A program made the position numbers and the translations under genes. Of a stretch of DNA of 64,000 nt, positions 52,101-60,940 are shown in pieces (the first letter of the stretch is position 1; every line of letters starts with the position of its first letter). The notes under the pieces are model-generated. The model had not been told where the DNA came from. It worked only from the letters and a program-made list of their open reading frames with translations, and did not search any database. Source of the stretch: CBDCKN01 sp965219035 (GTDB lineage: Bacteria > Gemmatimonadota > Gemmatimonadetes > Longimicrobiales > Gaopeijiaceae); contig CBDCMR010000003.1 in the NCBI GenBank assembly GCA_965219035.1, forward strand, positions 868,001 through 932,000, written 5' to 3'.

Positions 52101-52465
52101 CGGTCCGAAGTGAACACCACCCTGCTTCCGTTTGGGGAAAAGCGGGGCTGGGCGTCGAAGGCCATGCCGGAAGTGATCTGGGTGGCCTCGCCCCCGCTGG
52201 ACGGGATGGTGAACAGGTCCCCCAGGTAGTCGAAGACGATGGTCTGCCCGTCGGGGCTGAGGTCCACCGACAGCCACGATCCCGCCGTCATGTCGAAGTG
52301 GACAATCCGATTGTCCTTGCCCCCCTCCAGTGGAAGACTTCCGTTCTCTGGATTCTCTTCTTCGATCTCCTGGTCCTGAAGCGCCAGAGCGGGCATCTTT
52401 CCGGGTCCGAAGAGAGCTGCTGCCGCGAGAGCCAATGGAGCTCCCGTCCGCCATAGACGACACAT
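49127..52465 (-). CDS. TolB-propeller amidohydrolase
   Basis: A 1112-residue exported protein. Signal peptide at the start (LWRTGAPLALAAAALFGPG), then a long TolB/WD40-like propeller (about 60-660) with repeated blades such as LSPDGQTIVFDYLGDLF, FSPNGSRVVFTSDRDGGQNIW, WSPDGSYVVASMGG and WSPDGEWLAYASW. The C-terminal third is an amidohydrolase: IPGFVDTHAHLRPSWG (metal HxH), HGVTTTRDPQ, GVGSHGQLQGL and the closing LGSIEAGKLADMIILDANPLDDIRN. It likely hydrolyses cyclic amides or peptides in the periplasm. ATG 52465 with GGAGGGG upstream is chosen over a longer frame to 52546. Confidence 0.9.
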   Translation of the reverse strand: MCRLWRTGAPLALAAAALFGPGKMPALALQDQEIEEENPENGSLPLEGGKDNRIVHFDMTAGSWLSVDLSPDGQTIVFDYLGDLFTIPSSGGEATQITSGMAFDAQPRFSPNGSRVVFTSDRDGGQNIWIMSLDGNDTTQVSEGKANRAESPEWSPDGSYVVASMGGFRGGGLPKLHLFHIDGGSGADLIRGENPPKTIGAAFGPDPRWVWYSERTSARDWDYNAQFPLYRLRAYDRETGQSYTRVSRYGGAIRPTLSPDGKWLVYGTRHDEHTGLVLRDLQTGAERWLAYPVQRDDQESRAALDALPGMSFTPDSRAVVASYGGKIWRIPVLDDGGHAEEIPFRVRFDLEIGPKVDFDYPVSDAPTFTVRQIRDAVPSPDGTRLAFTAMDHLYVANADGSDPRRITREDDSEHMPTWSPDGEWLAYASWSEVAGGHLYKARADGAGDPVRLSRQPGIFVTPAWAPDGQRIVAVRGFARAFESSSSPRATGVANELVWLPAEGGDATLIMPMEDRSGPHFVESGERIFLFKSPDELVSVRWDGTDEQTRVKVRGEKSPGSEQRQSPEAVAMAPTGDLAMASILGQIYTLTVPMVGGDAPTVNVADSSDASFPVRKLTRFGGEFPAWGRRGRAVHWSLGNAHFVYDLDAAAAHEDSVKAADKAEDDGYQAGEFRITISAQRDLPVGSAVLRGARVITMRGDEVIENADIVVRDNRIVNVARSGSIALPDDARVIDVSGKTIIPGFVDTHAHLRPSWGIHRKDQWVYLANLAHGVTTTRDPQTATTDVLTYSDLVRSGDVLGPRIYSTGPGIFFQHNIDDLDEARDIMRRYSDYYDTKTLKMYVAGNRKQRQLIVLAAREMGIMPTTEGSLNVKQNLTETIDGYSGLEHSIPVYPLYDDFVKLFVESGRTYTPTLLVSYGGPWAENYFYTRENPHDDDKLRRFMPHSEVDVATRRRGGGPSPGPAGWFHEDEHVFQDHAKFVAALVAAGGKAGVGSHGQLQGLAYHWELWAIQSGGLPEHDALRVATLIGAQAIGLDQDLGSIEAGKLADMIILDANPLDDIRNTNTIRWVMKNGRLYEGDTLNEIYPVERDLEPLWWWTDEPTSVPGLEVGGN

Positions 52466-52644
52466 CGACCCCTCCGTTTCTCGGTACGTCCCCTGCGTTG
52501 GACTCGCCTTGCGAGCCCGGGGGGGCCAGAATAATCGGAGGACCACGTCAATATGGCAAAAGAGAGGAGCTTGAGGGGAGCGTAGAAGACCGAGGCAGAG
52601 AGGGGCGCGATGGGATTGGGCCGGTAGCTGACATCCCTCCCGAC

Positions 52645-53328
52645 ATGGGTGAGGACACGACCCAGGAGGCTCCCTTTCCGAGCCTGCTCAGCCGTTACGT
52701 CCAGGTCTTCGTCTCGCCCGGAGCCCTGTTCGACCGACTCGTCGAGCGACCCGCGTGGGGTGGTGCCATGGTCCTCGGGGCGGCGTTGGTACTGGCGGGT
52801 GCGGTCCTCCTGCCGCCGGAGCTTTACCTGGCCGCGTTCCGCCAGCGTCTGCTCGAGCAGGGACAGACGATGCCGCCCGGCCTCGAGAGCGGCGTCATGT
52901 ACATCCATCTCGGCGTCTCGGCGTTCGCCTTCCTCTCGTGGTTCGTCATCCTGGCGTTCTTCGCGGGGCTCGTGACCTTTGTGTTCGCTTTCATCATGGG
53001 CGACGAAGGTACCTACCGTCAGTATCTGGCCGTCATGGCACACGCTCAGCTCATCGCGGCGACTTCCGGTCTCGTGGTGCTGCCGCTGCGCATCATGGCA
53101 GAAGACGTACGACTGCTGCTCTCCCTGGGCACGTTCGCCTTCTTTCTGGAGGACGGATACGTCCTCCGCCTCCTGAGCTTCCTGGATCTTTTCGGCCTCT
53201 GGGGGTGGGCGTTGGTAGGTCTCGGCGCAGCCAAGATCGGCCGTAGGGACTCGTGGGCCTCCGCGGCTGCTCTCTTGCTCCTCATTCCTGTCGGCATCGC
53301 AGCCGTGATCGCGATCTTCACCGGGTGA
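52645..53328 (+). CDS. Yip1-domain membrane protein
   Basis: A 227-residue membrane protein with five hydrophobic segments. The first soluble part (SLLSRYVQVFVSPGALFDRLVERPAWGGAM) is the typical lead-in of Yip1 family proteins, where SPGALFxxL and the following helix start the domain. Later segments are FLSWFVILAFFAGLVTFVFAFIMG, YRQYLAVMAHAQLIAATSGLV and WALVGLGAAKIG. Role unknown in bacteria. ATG 52645 is preferred; the frame is open to 52330 over the divergent amidohydrolase start. A repeat element follows 42 bp downstream. Confidence 0.8.
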   Translation: MGEDTTQEAPFPSLLSRYVQVFVSPGALFDRLVERPAWGGAMVLGAALVLAGAVLLPPELYLAAFRQRLLEQGQTMPPGLESGVMYIHLGVSAFAFLSWFVILAFFAGLVTFVFAFIMGDEGTYRQYLAVMAHAQLIAATSGLVVLPLRIMAEDVRLLLSLGTFAFFLEDGYVLRLLSFLDLFGLWGWALVGLGAAKIGRRDSWASAAALLLLIPVGIAAVIAIFTG

Positions 53329-53369
53329 GGGACGATCGTCTGGTAGACCTCGGCGCCTGAGACGGCGGC

Positions 53370-53555
53370 TTAGTGTTCCGTTGCCAAAATGTCTCGGCCA
53401 GTCGAGGGCACGGTGCATCCGTGGGCTCGGCGTTGGGACTCCTTACGACCACGCTTCGCGCGGTGCCCGCTTGCGCTACGCCGCGTCGTCCCGCCTTGAT
53501 CCCACGGCGCCCCGACCCTCTTGGTGGCTCGCGAGCTTCGGAAACGGAACACTAG
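53370..53555 (-). repeat. 186-bp CTAG-terminated element (copy B)
   Basis: Same length as copy A and in the opposite orientation. Ends are TTAGTGTTCCGTT (53370-53382) and AACGGAACACTAG (53543-53555). The internal blocks GTCGAGGGCACGGTGCATCC and CGTCGTCCCGCCTTGATCCC are the complements of those in copy A. Its last CTAG directly abuts the GTG start codon (53556) of the TRAP permease gene, so the leader of that gene is formed by the element itself; GGAAACGGAAC is the only purine-rich stretch in the Shine-Dalgarno position. Confidence 0.9.
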
Positions 53556-55391
53556 GTGACAAAGCGGAGCCTGGCCGGGCGAGCCATCGTCATGGTGGCC
53601 GCGGCTGCTGCCCTCTTCCACCTCTACGCCGCCGGGATCTCGCCCTTCACGGCGCTCGTCCAGAGGCCGGTCCACCTGGCCTTCATGGCCGCCCTGGGAT
53701 TTCTCGGCGTCGGCATCCGCTCCGGGGAACCATCGCGAGAGGGGCGTCCCAGGCGACGACTTCCCAGCCTGGTCTCGTGGACTCTGGGGTCCACGGTGGT
53801 GGCCTCGTGCATCTACCTGGTCACGCAGCACGAGGTGCTAGTTCTCCGCTCGGGATCGCCGACCACGCTGGACCTGATCACCGGGATCGTGACCATCGTG
53901 GTCATCCTCGAGCTCGCCCGTCGATTCACCGGCTGGGGGCTGGTAGTTGTCTGCCTGATGGCGTTGGTCTACGCGATCTCGGGTCCGTACCTGCCGGGTG
54001 CGCTCGCCCATCGAGGTTACGGCGTAACCCGGCTCGTGGAGCACCTCTACCTGTCCACGGAAGGGGTCTGGGGCATCCCACTCGGTGTCTCCGCCGACTT
54101 CGTCTATCTCTTCGTCCTGTTCGGCGCCGTTCTGGATGTGGCCGGGGGAGGAGCCCTCCTCATCAGCCTCGCCGACCGGGTGGCGGGGAGGACGCGTGGC
54201 GGTCCCGCCAAGACCGCCGCGGTCGCCAGCGCCCTCATGGGCTCTCTGTCGGGGAGCGCCGTGGCCAACGTCGCGACCACAGGCACGTTCACGATCCCCC
54301 TCATGCGGCGCGCCGGCTTCAAGCCGTTCTTCGCGGGAGCCATCGAGGCGGCTGCGAGCACGGGCGGCCAGCTCATGCCCCCTATCATGGGAGCCGGGGC
54401 CTTCATCATGGCCACCTGGACCAGCATTCCGTACACCCAGGTAGCTCTGGCCGCAGCGATTCCGGCGGCGCTGTACTACGTGGCCCTCCTCATGGCCATC
54501 CACTTCAGAGCCGGGAAGACCGGGTTGGAGCCTTCAGGCGGAGTGGGCGGTGAGCCCGTCCTCCCGCGCATCCATCTCCTGTTGCCGCTCGTGGTCATCG
54601 TCGCCGTCCTGGTCATGGGGCGCTCACCCATGCGGGCGGCGTTCTGGGGCGTCGTTTCGGCCTGGGTGGTGACGTGGGTACGCAAGGACACACGTCTTGG
54701 CCTCCCATCCTTGAGCCGAGCGCTGGAGTCGGGAGCCAGGGGGTCCGTGCAGGTGGCGGTGGCGTGTGCCGCCGCAGGCATCGTGGTGGGCGTGGCCTCC
54801 CTCACGGGCATTGGCCTGCGCATGTCGGAGCTGATCGTCACCCTCTCGGGGGGACACCTGCTCGGAGCGCTGGTGCTCACCGCCGTGGGCTCCATCGTGC
54901 TGGGGATGGGCCTCCCGACCACCGCCGCCTATGTGGTCCTGGCGGCCCTCGGCGCTCCCGCTCTCACGCAGCTGGGGGTGCCGCTGCTGTCGGCCCACCT
55001 CTTCATCTTCTACTTCGGCTGCATCTCGAACGTGACGCCGCCCGTCTCCCTGGCGGCATATGCCGCCGCGGGCATCGCCGACGCTCCGGCCCTCAAGACG
55101 GCGCTCACGGCCATGGTACTCGCATCCGCAGGCTTCATGGTGCCGTTCATGTTCGTGTACGTTCCGGAGCTACTCCTGCAGGGCACGTGGGTGGGCATCA
55201 CAGTGGCGTTCGGCACGGCGTGCGTGGGAGTGACCGCAATCGCCGCCGCAGGAATGGGGTTCGCGCGCCGATCCTTGAACCCGCTGGAGAGAGTCGTGCT
55301 AGCCGCCGCCGCGATCGCGCTCATGATGCCGGGACTCGCAACGGACGGGTTCGGAATGCTCGCTTTGGCGGTTATCGTTTCTAGGAAGTAG
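53556..55391 (+). CDS. TRAP transporter fused permease (DctQM type)
   Basis: A 611-residue inner-membrane protein with about 15-16 hydrophobic segments. It is the fused 4TM/12TM type that works with TAXI receptors. Typical parts: GILTGIVTIVVILELARR-like small-subunit helices, then the large subunit with RTRGGPAKTAAVASALMGSLSGSAVANVATTGTFTIPLMRRAGFKPFFAGAIEAAASTGGQLMPPIMGAGAF and GLPTTAAYVVLAALGAPAL. It drives uptake of an organic anion with an ion gradient. GTG start at 53556, directly after a repeat element. The TAXI receptor gene follows after 7 bp. Confidence 0.92.
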   Translation: MTKRSLAGRAIVMVAAAAALFHLYAAGISPFTALVQRPVHLAFMAALGFLGVGIRSGEPSREGRPRRRLPSLVSWTLGSTVVASCIYLVTQHEVLVLRSGSPTTLDLITGIVTIVVILELARRFTGWGLVVVCLMALVYAISGPYLPGALAHRGYGVTRLVEHLYLSTEGVWGIPLGVSADFVYLFVLFGAVLDVAGGGALLISLADRVAGRTRGGPAKTAAVASALMGSLSGSAVANVATTGTFTIPLMRRAGFKPFFAGAIEAAASTGGQLMPPIMGAGAFIMATWTSIPYTQVALAAAIPAALYYVALLMAIHFRAGKTGLEPSGGVGGEPVLPRIHLLLPLVVIVAVLVMGRSPMRAAFWGVVSAWVVTWVRKDTRLGLPSLSRALESGARGSVQVAVACAAAGIVVGVASLTGIGLRMSELIVTLSGGHLLGALVLTAVGSIVLGMGLPTTAAYVVLAALGAPALTQLGVPLLSAHLFIFYFGCISNVTPPVSLAAYAAAGIADAPALKTALTAMVLASAGFMVPFMFVYVPELLLQGTWVGITVAFGTACVGVTAIAAAGMGFARRSLNPLERVVLAAAAIALMMPGLATDGFGMLALAVIVSRK

Positions 55392-55398
55392 CCGAGAG

Positions 55399-56399
55399 GT
55401 GCATCGGGACAGCGGCCTGGGGGACAGGATCGAGTCGACCAAACACACCGCGAGGCGTAGTCCGGCTCGCAGCCTCGTCTTAGGGCTCGTGGCCCTTCTG
55501 GCCTCGGCTTGTAGCGGTGAGAGCGTAGGTCCGGCTCGATTCCTGAGCATCGGGACGGGGGGGACCGGCGGGATCTCTATCCGCTGGGTGGAGCCATCGC
55601 CAGCCTCTTGTCGTTGGCGGACTCCACCCGCACGTATACCGCGGAGGTCACCGGTGGCGCGGTGGAGAACATCAACCGCATCCGTGCCGGCCAGATCGAC
55701 CTGGCGCTCTCCACGGCTAACACCATCTACGATGCCTACTTCGGCAGCCCGGACTTTGGCGAGCCCATGGAAGACCTTCGGATCGTTGCGCCCCTTTACC
55801 CGAACTTCACCCACATCCTCGTCTCCGCCAACTCGGAGGCACAGTCCGTGGCGGACTTCCGGGGACTGAGGGTCTCGGTGGGAGCGCCGGGCAGTGGAAC
55901 GGAGCAGATGTCGCGGAAGATCCTCGAGGTGCATGGCCTCACCTACGAAGACGTGGAGGTTCGCTACCTCACCTTCACCGAGTCGGCGGGAGCGCTGAAG
56001 GATCGCGCCATCGACGCGGCCATCATCAGTGTGGGGTATCCGGCGGCCGCCGTTCTGGAGGCGACCACGACGGGTGGGGTACGGCTCCTGCCCCTGGCCT
56101 CTGATCGCATCCAGGAGCTCATGAGGCTATACCCGTACTTCGACGCGGGGGAGATTCCCGCCGGAGTGTATCCCGGCGTGGACGAGTCTCTTCCGACGGC
56201 GGTGCTGCTGAACTGGGTCGTGGCGCCCGAGCGGCTGTCGAACGACGTCGTAATGAGTGTGCTGAACCTTTTGACGGAGGAGCGCGTCACCTTGGAGCGG
56301 GTTCACAACATGGCCCGCCAGATCGATCTCGATCACTTGCAAGATTCTCCCATCCCGCTTCACCCCGGGACTGAGAGATGGTGGATAGAGGGACGATGA
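55399..56399 (+). pseudogene. TAXI-family TRAP solute receptor with one frameshift
   Basis: The first frame (GTG 55399) encodes a signal peptide with lipobox LLASAC and the family start FLSIGTGGTGGI, then goes out of frame near 55573-55577. The other frame continues YPLGGAIASLL and on from 55578 through GGAVENINRIRAGQIDLALS, FRGLRVSVGAPGSGTEQMSRKILE and TFTESAGALKDRAIDAAIISVGYP to 56399. Restoring one base, for example a T in ATCT-CTAT, gives a 333-residue TAXI receptor of normal length (usual motif GGxYYPLGGAIA). It would capture the substrate for the fused permease upstream. Both are probably one operon. Confidence 0.8.
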
Positions 56400-56460
56400 G
56401 CGAACGTTCTGCCTTGCTATCCGTCCGGCCGGCGTTCACGGCGGGTTACCGACTGGGGCT

Positions 56461-57636
56461 GTGAGCACTTTGGGTGAGCCCGCCGTCCTCGCCTGCCAGC
56501 GGGAAGCCTTCAGCCTTCCCGACGAAGTCCACTACCTGAACTGCGCCTACTTCAGCCCCCTTCCCAAGGCCACCGAAGAAGCCGGCATGGCCGGGATCCT
56601 GCAGAAGCGTAGACCCATGGTGGTCCAGGCCCCGGATTTCTTCACAGAGAGCGATCGTGCACGTGAGCTGTTCGCCCGCCTCGTGGGAGTCTCCGAACCG
56701 AACCGCATCGCGATCATCCCGTCCGCTTCGTACGGAGTGGCGGTGGCGGCCCGTAACCTTGCGGTGGAGCAGGGGCAGAACATCGTGCTGCTCCACGAGC
56801 AGTTTCCGGGCAACGTCTACGCGTGGAGGCGTAAGGCCGACGAGTCGGGAGCCCGGGTCCGCACCGTCGTGCCGCCCGACGGCCCGTGTCGCGGCTCCGC
56901 CTGGAACGAGCGCCTCCTGGAGGCCATCGACGTGGACACGGCGGTTGTCACCGTGCCCCACGTCCACTGGACCGACGGCACGGTCTTCGACCTTTCGGCC
57001 GTGGGGGCACGGGCTCGGGAGGTGGGCGCCGCCCTGGTCGTCGACGCCACACAGTCGGTGGGCGCCATGCCCTTCGACGTGGAGGAGATCCAGCCTGATG
57101 CCCTCATTGTCGCCGGCTACAAGTGGCTCTTGGGACCCTACTCCATCGGCGCGGCCTACCTGGGATCCCGCTTCGACGACGGCATTCCTCTCGAAGAGAC
57201 CTGGATCGGGCGCGAGCGGAGTGAAGAGTTCCAGCACTTGGTGGATTACCAGTCGACCTACCAGCCCGGTGCCATCCGGTACGACGTCGGGGAAAGATCG
57301 AACTTCATCCTCGTCCCCATGTTGGTTGCCTCCCTCGGCCTGGTCCTGGAGTGGACTCCAGAGGGGGTGCGGGACTACTGCCGCCGGCTCGGGGAGACGC
57401 TCATCCGGGAGGCGGTCTCCATCGGATTCTCCCTGGAGCAGGACGAGTGGCGTGCGGCGCACCTATTCGGCCTGCGCATGCCCGAGGGCCTCGAGCTGAC
57501 GGCCCTCGAAGCCGAGCTGGAGGTGCGGAAGATCTTCGTGTCCCTGCGTGGGAGCGCCCTCAGGGTCTCGCCTCACCTGTACAACGACGAGGACGACGTG
57601 GGCGCCCTGATCGACGCCCTGAGGGCCGTGGTCTAG
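56461..57636 (+). CDS. Class V aminotransferase (PLP-dependent)
   Basis: A 391-residue PLP enzyme of fold type I, class V (cysteine desulfurase-like). The start YLNCAYFSPLPKATEEAG, the PLP Asp region ALVVDATQSVGAMPFDVEE and the lysine motif VAGYKWLLGPYSIG are clear. No active-site cysteine loop typical of desulfurases is visible. It may act on an amino acid linked to the TRAP substrate, as the gene follows the TAXI receptor after 61 bp; this is inference. GTG start at 56461. Confidence 0.85.
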   Translation: MSTLGEPAVLACQREAFSLPDEVHYLNCAYFSPLPKATEEAGMAGILQKRRPMVVQAPDFFTESDRARELFARLVGVSEPNRIAIIPSASYGVAVAARNLAVEQGQNIVLLHEQFPGNVYAWRRKADESGARVRTVVPPDGPCRGSAWNERLLEAIDVDTAVVTVPHVHWTDGTVFDLSAVGARAREVGAALVVDATQSVGAMPFDVEEIQPDALIVAGYKWLLGPYSIGAAYLGSRFDDGIPLEETWIGRERSEEFQHLVDYQSTYQPGAIRYDVGERSNFILVPMLVASLGLVLEWTPEGVRDYCRRLGETLIREAVSIGFSLEQDEWRAAHLFGLRMPEGLELTALEAELEVRKIFVSLRGSALRVSPHLYNDEDDVGALIDALRAVV

Positions 57637-57825
57637 ATCGACTTCCTGTATCACGCCCCAGTCATCGCCCGCTCCGCGTTGACCCGGATTTAACGCTCGG
57701 TCTCCCAACGAGGTCTCCCTTGTCATGGGGAGAGACGGAGGGGGCCGCGCGCACGGCATGTCGCCATCCCTCGGAACACGTCCATCGATCACCCGAAGAC
57801 GGACGAGAGGGACTAGGAGAGAGCG

Positions 57826-58500
57826 ATGTGTGATTGGGGATTGAAGACCACGGTGGTGGTGAGCGTCCTCACAGCCGGAGCCTGCGGCGGGGGAGGCGGG
57901 CTCGATCTCGAGGGCTCCGCTGCCCAGCAACTCTTCCAGCAATACAGGGGAACCTGGGATCTCGATGTCCGCCAGAGCGAGACCCCCGGCCAGAAGCTCG
58001 AGGAAGCCAACCGGGGGCTCCGGGGTGGTGAGGGCCGAGGTTCCGGAGGGCCCGGCGCGGGTCGCGGCGGTACCGGCCGAGGAGGGCGTGGCGGCACTGG
58101 CGGCGGAGGCGGTGGTGCCCGGGGAGATCCTGGTGGTGGACAAACCTCCCCAGAGGCCATGCAGATGGGAATGGCCCTCGCTCGTGAAGTCGCCACCACC
58201 CTCGAGATGCGACTGGACTCAGTCTCGGTACGCGTCCCACCGAGTGGAGGAGTCGCGTACGAGCTCGCCAGCGACGGCGAGGTGAGCGAGCAGGAGCTCT
58301 CGGGCGGGAGCGTCCTCGAGCGTCGCGTGCGCTGGGAGGAGAACGAGCTGACGATCCAGCGGGAGATCTCCGGCTTCTCGGTCACGGACCACTACGAGGT
58401 GGCGGCCGACGGGAGGAAGATGGTCGTACTTCGCACTATCAAGCTCCCCGGACGGTCGGCCGTGAAGGTGAGGCTCGTGTACTCAAGGGCCGTATCATGA
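57826..58500 (+). CDS. Glycine-rich lipoprotein-like protein
   Basis: A 224-residue protein with a short signal segment (TTVVVSVLTAGACGG; candidate lipidated Cys near residue 20), a domain LQQYRGTWDLDVRQSE-like, then a Gly/Arg-rich low-complexity stretch (about 65-110, GGEGRGSGGPGAGRGGTGRG) and a C-terminal beta-rich domain (RLDSVSVRVPPSGGVAYELASDGE, LTIQREISGFSVTDHYEV). It overlaps the TonB receptor start by 4 bases (ATGA), so it is likely its partner in the outer membrane. A similar Gly/Arg-rich patch occurs in the DUF4249 protein of the same operon. Confidence 0.7.
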   Translation: MCDWGLKTTVVVSVLTAGACGGGGGLDLEGSAAQQLFQQYRGTWDLDVRQSETPGQKLEEANRGLRGGEGRGSGGPGAGRGGTGRGGRGGTGGGGGGARGDPGGGQTSPEAMQMGMALAREVATTLEMRLDSVSVRVPPSGGVAYELASDGEVSEQELSGGSVLERRVRWEENELTIQREISGFSVTDHYEVAADGRKMVVLRTIKLPGRSAVKVRLVYSRAVS

Positions 58501-60931
58501 GGGCCCCACAGCTGGTGGGAGCTGACGTCGGCCTGTGTAGGGGCTGTCTGCCGGCGGCTACCTTTACACTCACCTTCACCCTCGCCTTCCTGATGCCCCT
58601 GAACGCACGAGGCCAGAGCGTGGACCTCACCGGGACCGTAGTCGACTCCCTTACAAACGAGGTTTTGCCCAACGTCTCGGTGGCTTTGGGTGAGTCGTCG
58701 TACAGTGCGCTCACCGATGCGTTCGGCCGGTTCTCCCTGGTGGGCCTCCCCGACGGGCCCATCCAGCTCACCATCGAGCATCTCGGCTATCGGACGTTCG
58801 TGATCGAGCTTGCCGAGGCACCGACGGACCCGCTGAAGGTGGTGCTGGCACCGGACGCCATCGAACTGGGTGGAATCCGCGTGCGAGCACAGACGCAGGT
58901 CATGGACGCCAGCCGCGGGATCAGCCAGGTCTCGATCTCTCCGGAGCAGATCCAGGCTCTGCCGTCTTTGGGCGAGGCAGACATCTTCCGCTCGCTCCAA
59001 CTCCTACCGGGCGTGAGCGGTACGAACGACGCCACCTCGGGACTCTTCGTGCGGGGTGGGACGCCTGACGAAAATCTGGTGCTCCTGGACGGCATGACCG
59101 TCTACCACGTGGACCACTTCTTCGGCATATTCAGCGCCTTCAACGCCGACGCCATCAAGGACGTGCAGCTCTACAAGGCCGCGTATCCGGCCCGCTACGG
59201 CGGGCGCACGTCCAGCGTGGTAGACATGATCGGGAGGGCGGGGGATCCCCCGGCGTTCCGCATGAGCGCCGGCGTGAATCTGCTGAGCGGCCGCACCACA
59301 TTGGAGATTCCACTCGGGCACGCTGCCGCGCTCATGGTCTCCGCCCGGAGATCATATACGGACATCATCCAGAGCGGCCTCTTCAACAACCTCTTCGGTA
59401 CGCTGACCGACGCGGACGAGGCGGCGGCCCCACAACAGCCTGCAGGCTTCGGCGGCCGTCGCAGGCGATTCCAGGTCCAGGAGGCCGTCCCCTCGTTCTA
59501 CTTCTACGACGTGAACGCCAAGTTGACCTGGACTCCAACGTCCCGCGATGTGGTCGCGGTGAGCTTCTACGGCGGGGCGGACAATCTGGACCAGTCCTCC
59601 ACGGGCCAGGCCATCGAGTTCGGTGGCAACGCCTTGAACACGCCGAACCGTCAGGAGATCACCGACTGGGGGAACCGCGGCGTCAGCGGCCGCTGGTTCC
59701 GGCATTGGGGAGGCCGCTTCAGCTCGGACGCCCAGATCGCCGCCAGCGAGTACTTCAGCGACGGCACCCGGGAGATCACGTCCGATCGGTTCGCCAACGG
59801 ATTCCTCGAGGAGAACCGGGTCCAGGATCTGAGCATTCGACTGGACAACTCCTGGAGGGCTGGGCGGTCGTCCACCGTCGAGTTCGGGGCTCTGCTGACT
59901 GAGAGCGATGTCCGTTACGGCTTCGAGCAGCTTCAAGGGGACTCGGTCCGCGGGAGCTTGGCTCTGGAGGGCGATGCGCTCCAGACCAGCGGGTACCTGC
60001 AGCACGTCTGGACGGGTCCCGTCGGCGTCAAGGTCACCGCGGGAGCCCGGGGCACCCACTACGACCCTACGGGCACCACCTACTTCGAGCCGCGAGCGGC
60101 GCTGGAGTTACCTCTCGGCTCGAATCTCAAGGTCAAGAGTGCCTGGGGCCGGTACAACCAGTTCATCAAGCGGGTGGAGAACGAGGACATTCTCGAGGGG
60201 AGCCGTGACTTCTGGGTGCTCTCCGACTCCGTTCTTCCTCCCGCTTTCGCCGAGCATTTCATGGGGGGTGTCAGCTACGAGACCCAGGCCTTCCTCATCG
60301 ACCTCGAGGGCTACTACAAGGATCTCGATAGCGTAACGCAGTTCTCCACGCGCTCCCGTCGAAGGCCGGGACAGGCCTTCAATGACCTGTTCTTCTCAGG
60401 GACGGGTTTCGCAAAGGGGGTGGAGCTACTCGTTCAGAAGAAGGCGGGTCCCCTCACCGGATGGTTGAGCTACTCGCTGAGCCGGGTCGAGTACGATCTG
60501 GACGATTCAACGACGGGGAGGCGTTCGCGGCGAGCCATGACCAAACGCACGAGCTCAAGGCAGTGGGTGTCTATCAAGCCGGACCCTGGACGTTTTCCGG
60601 CTCTTGGGTTTACGGGTCGGGCCGGCCTTACACGGCGCCGGAGAGCGAGTATAGCGTGGAGCTACTCGATGGAACCTCTTTCAGCTACGTCCACGTGGGA
60701 GGCAAGAACGCCGAGCGCCTCCCCGCGTACCATCGGATGGATCTGGGCGCAACCCGCCGATTCGAGTCCGCCCGCTTCTTCTACGAACTGAGCGTCTCGG
60801 CGTTCAACGCCTACGGGCGCAACAATGTGTGGTACCGGAAGTTCGACCTGAGCGAGAGCGCGGTCGTGGTGACGGATGTGACCACCCTCCCGTTCACGCC
60901 CAGCATCGGTTTCCGGATTGGGGTCAAGTAG
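58497..60931 (+). pseudogene. TonB-dependent receptor with one frameshift near the C-terminus
   Basis: Signal peptide, then a carboxypeptidase-regulatory-like domain (about 40-125, SVDLTGTVVDSLTNEVLPNVSVALG), plug domain (QVSISPEQIQALPSLGEADIFRSLQLLPGVSGTNDATSGLFVRGGTPDENLVLLDGM) and a large barrel. The reading frame is lost near 60505-60507 in LDDSTT-; the coding character continues in another frame as FNDGEAFAASHDQTHELKAVG to the end at 60931. Restoring one T (GATT to GATTT) gives an 811-residue receptor with DDFNDGEAF intact. It would import a siderophore, vitamin or glycan across the outer membrane with energy from TonB. Followed 10 bp later by a DUF4249-type gene. Confidence 0.85.
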
Positions 60932-60940
60932 GAGACACAG

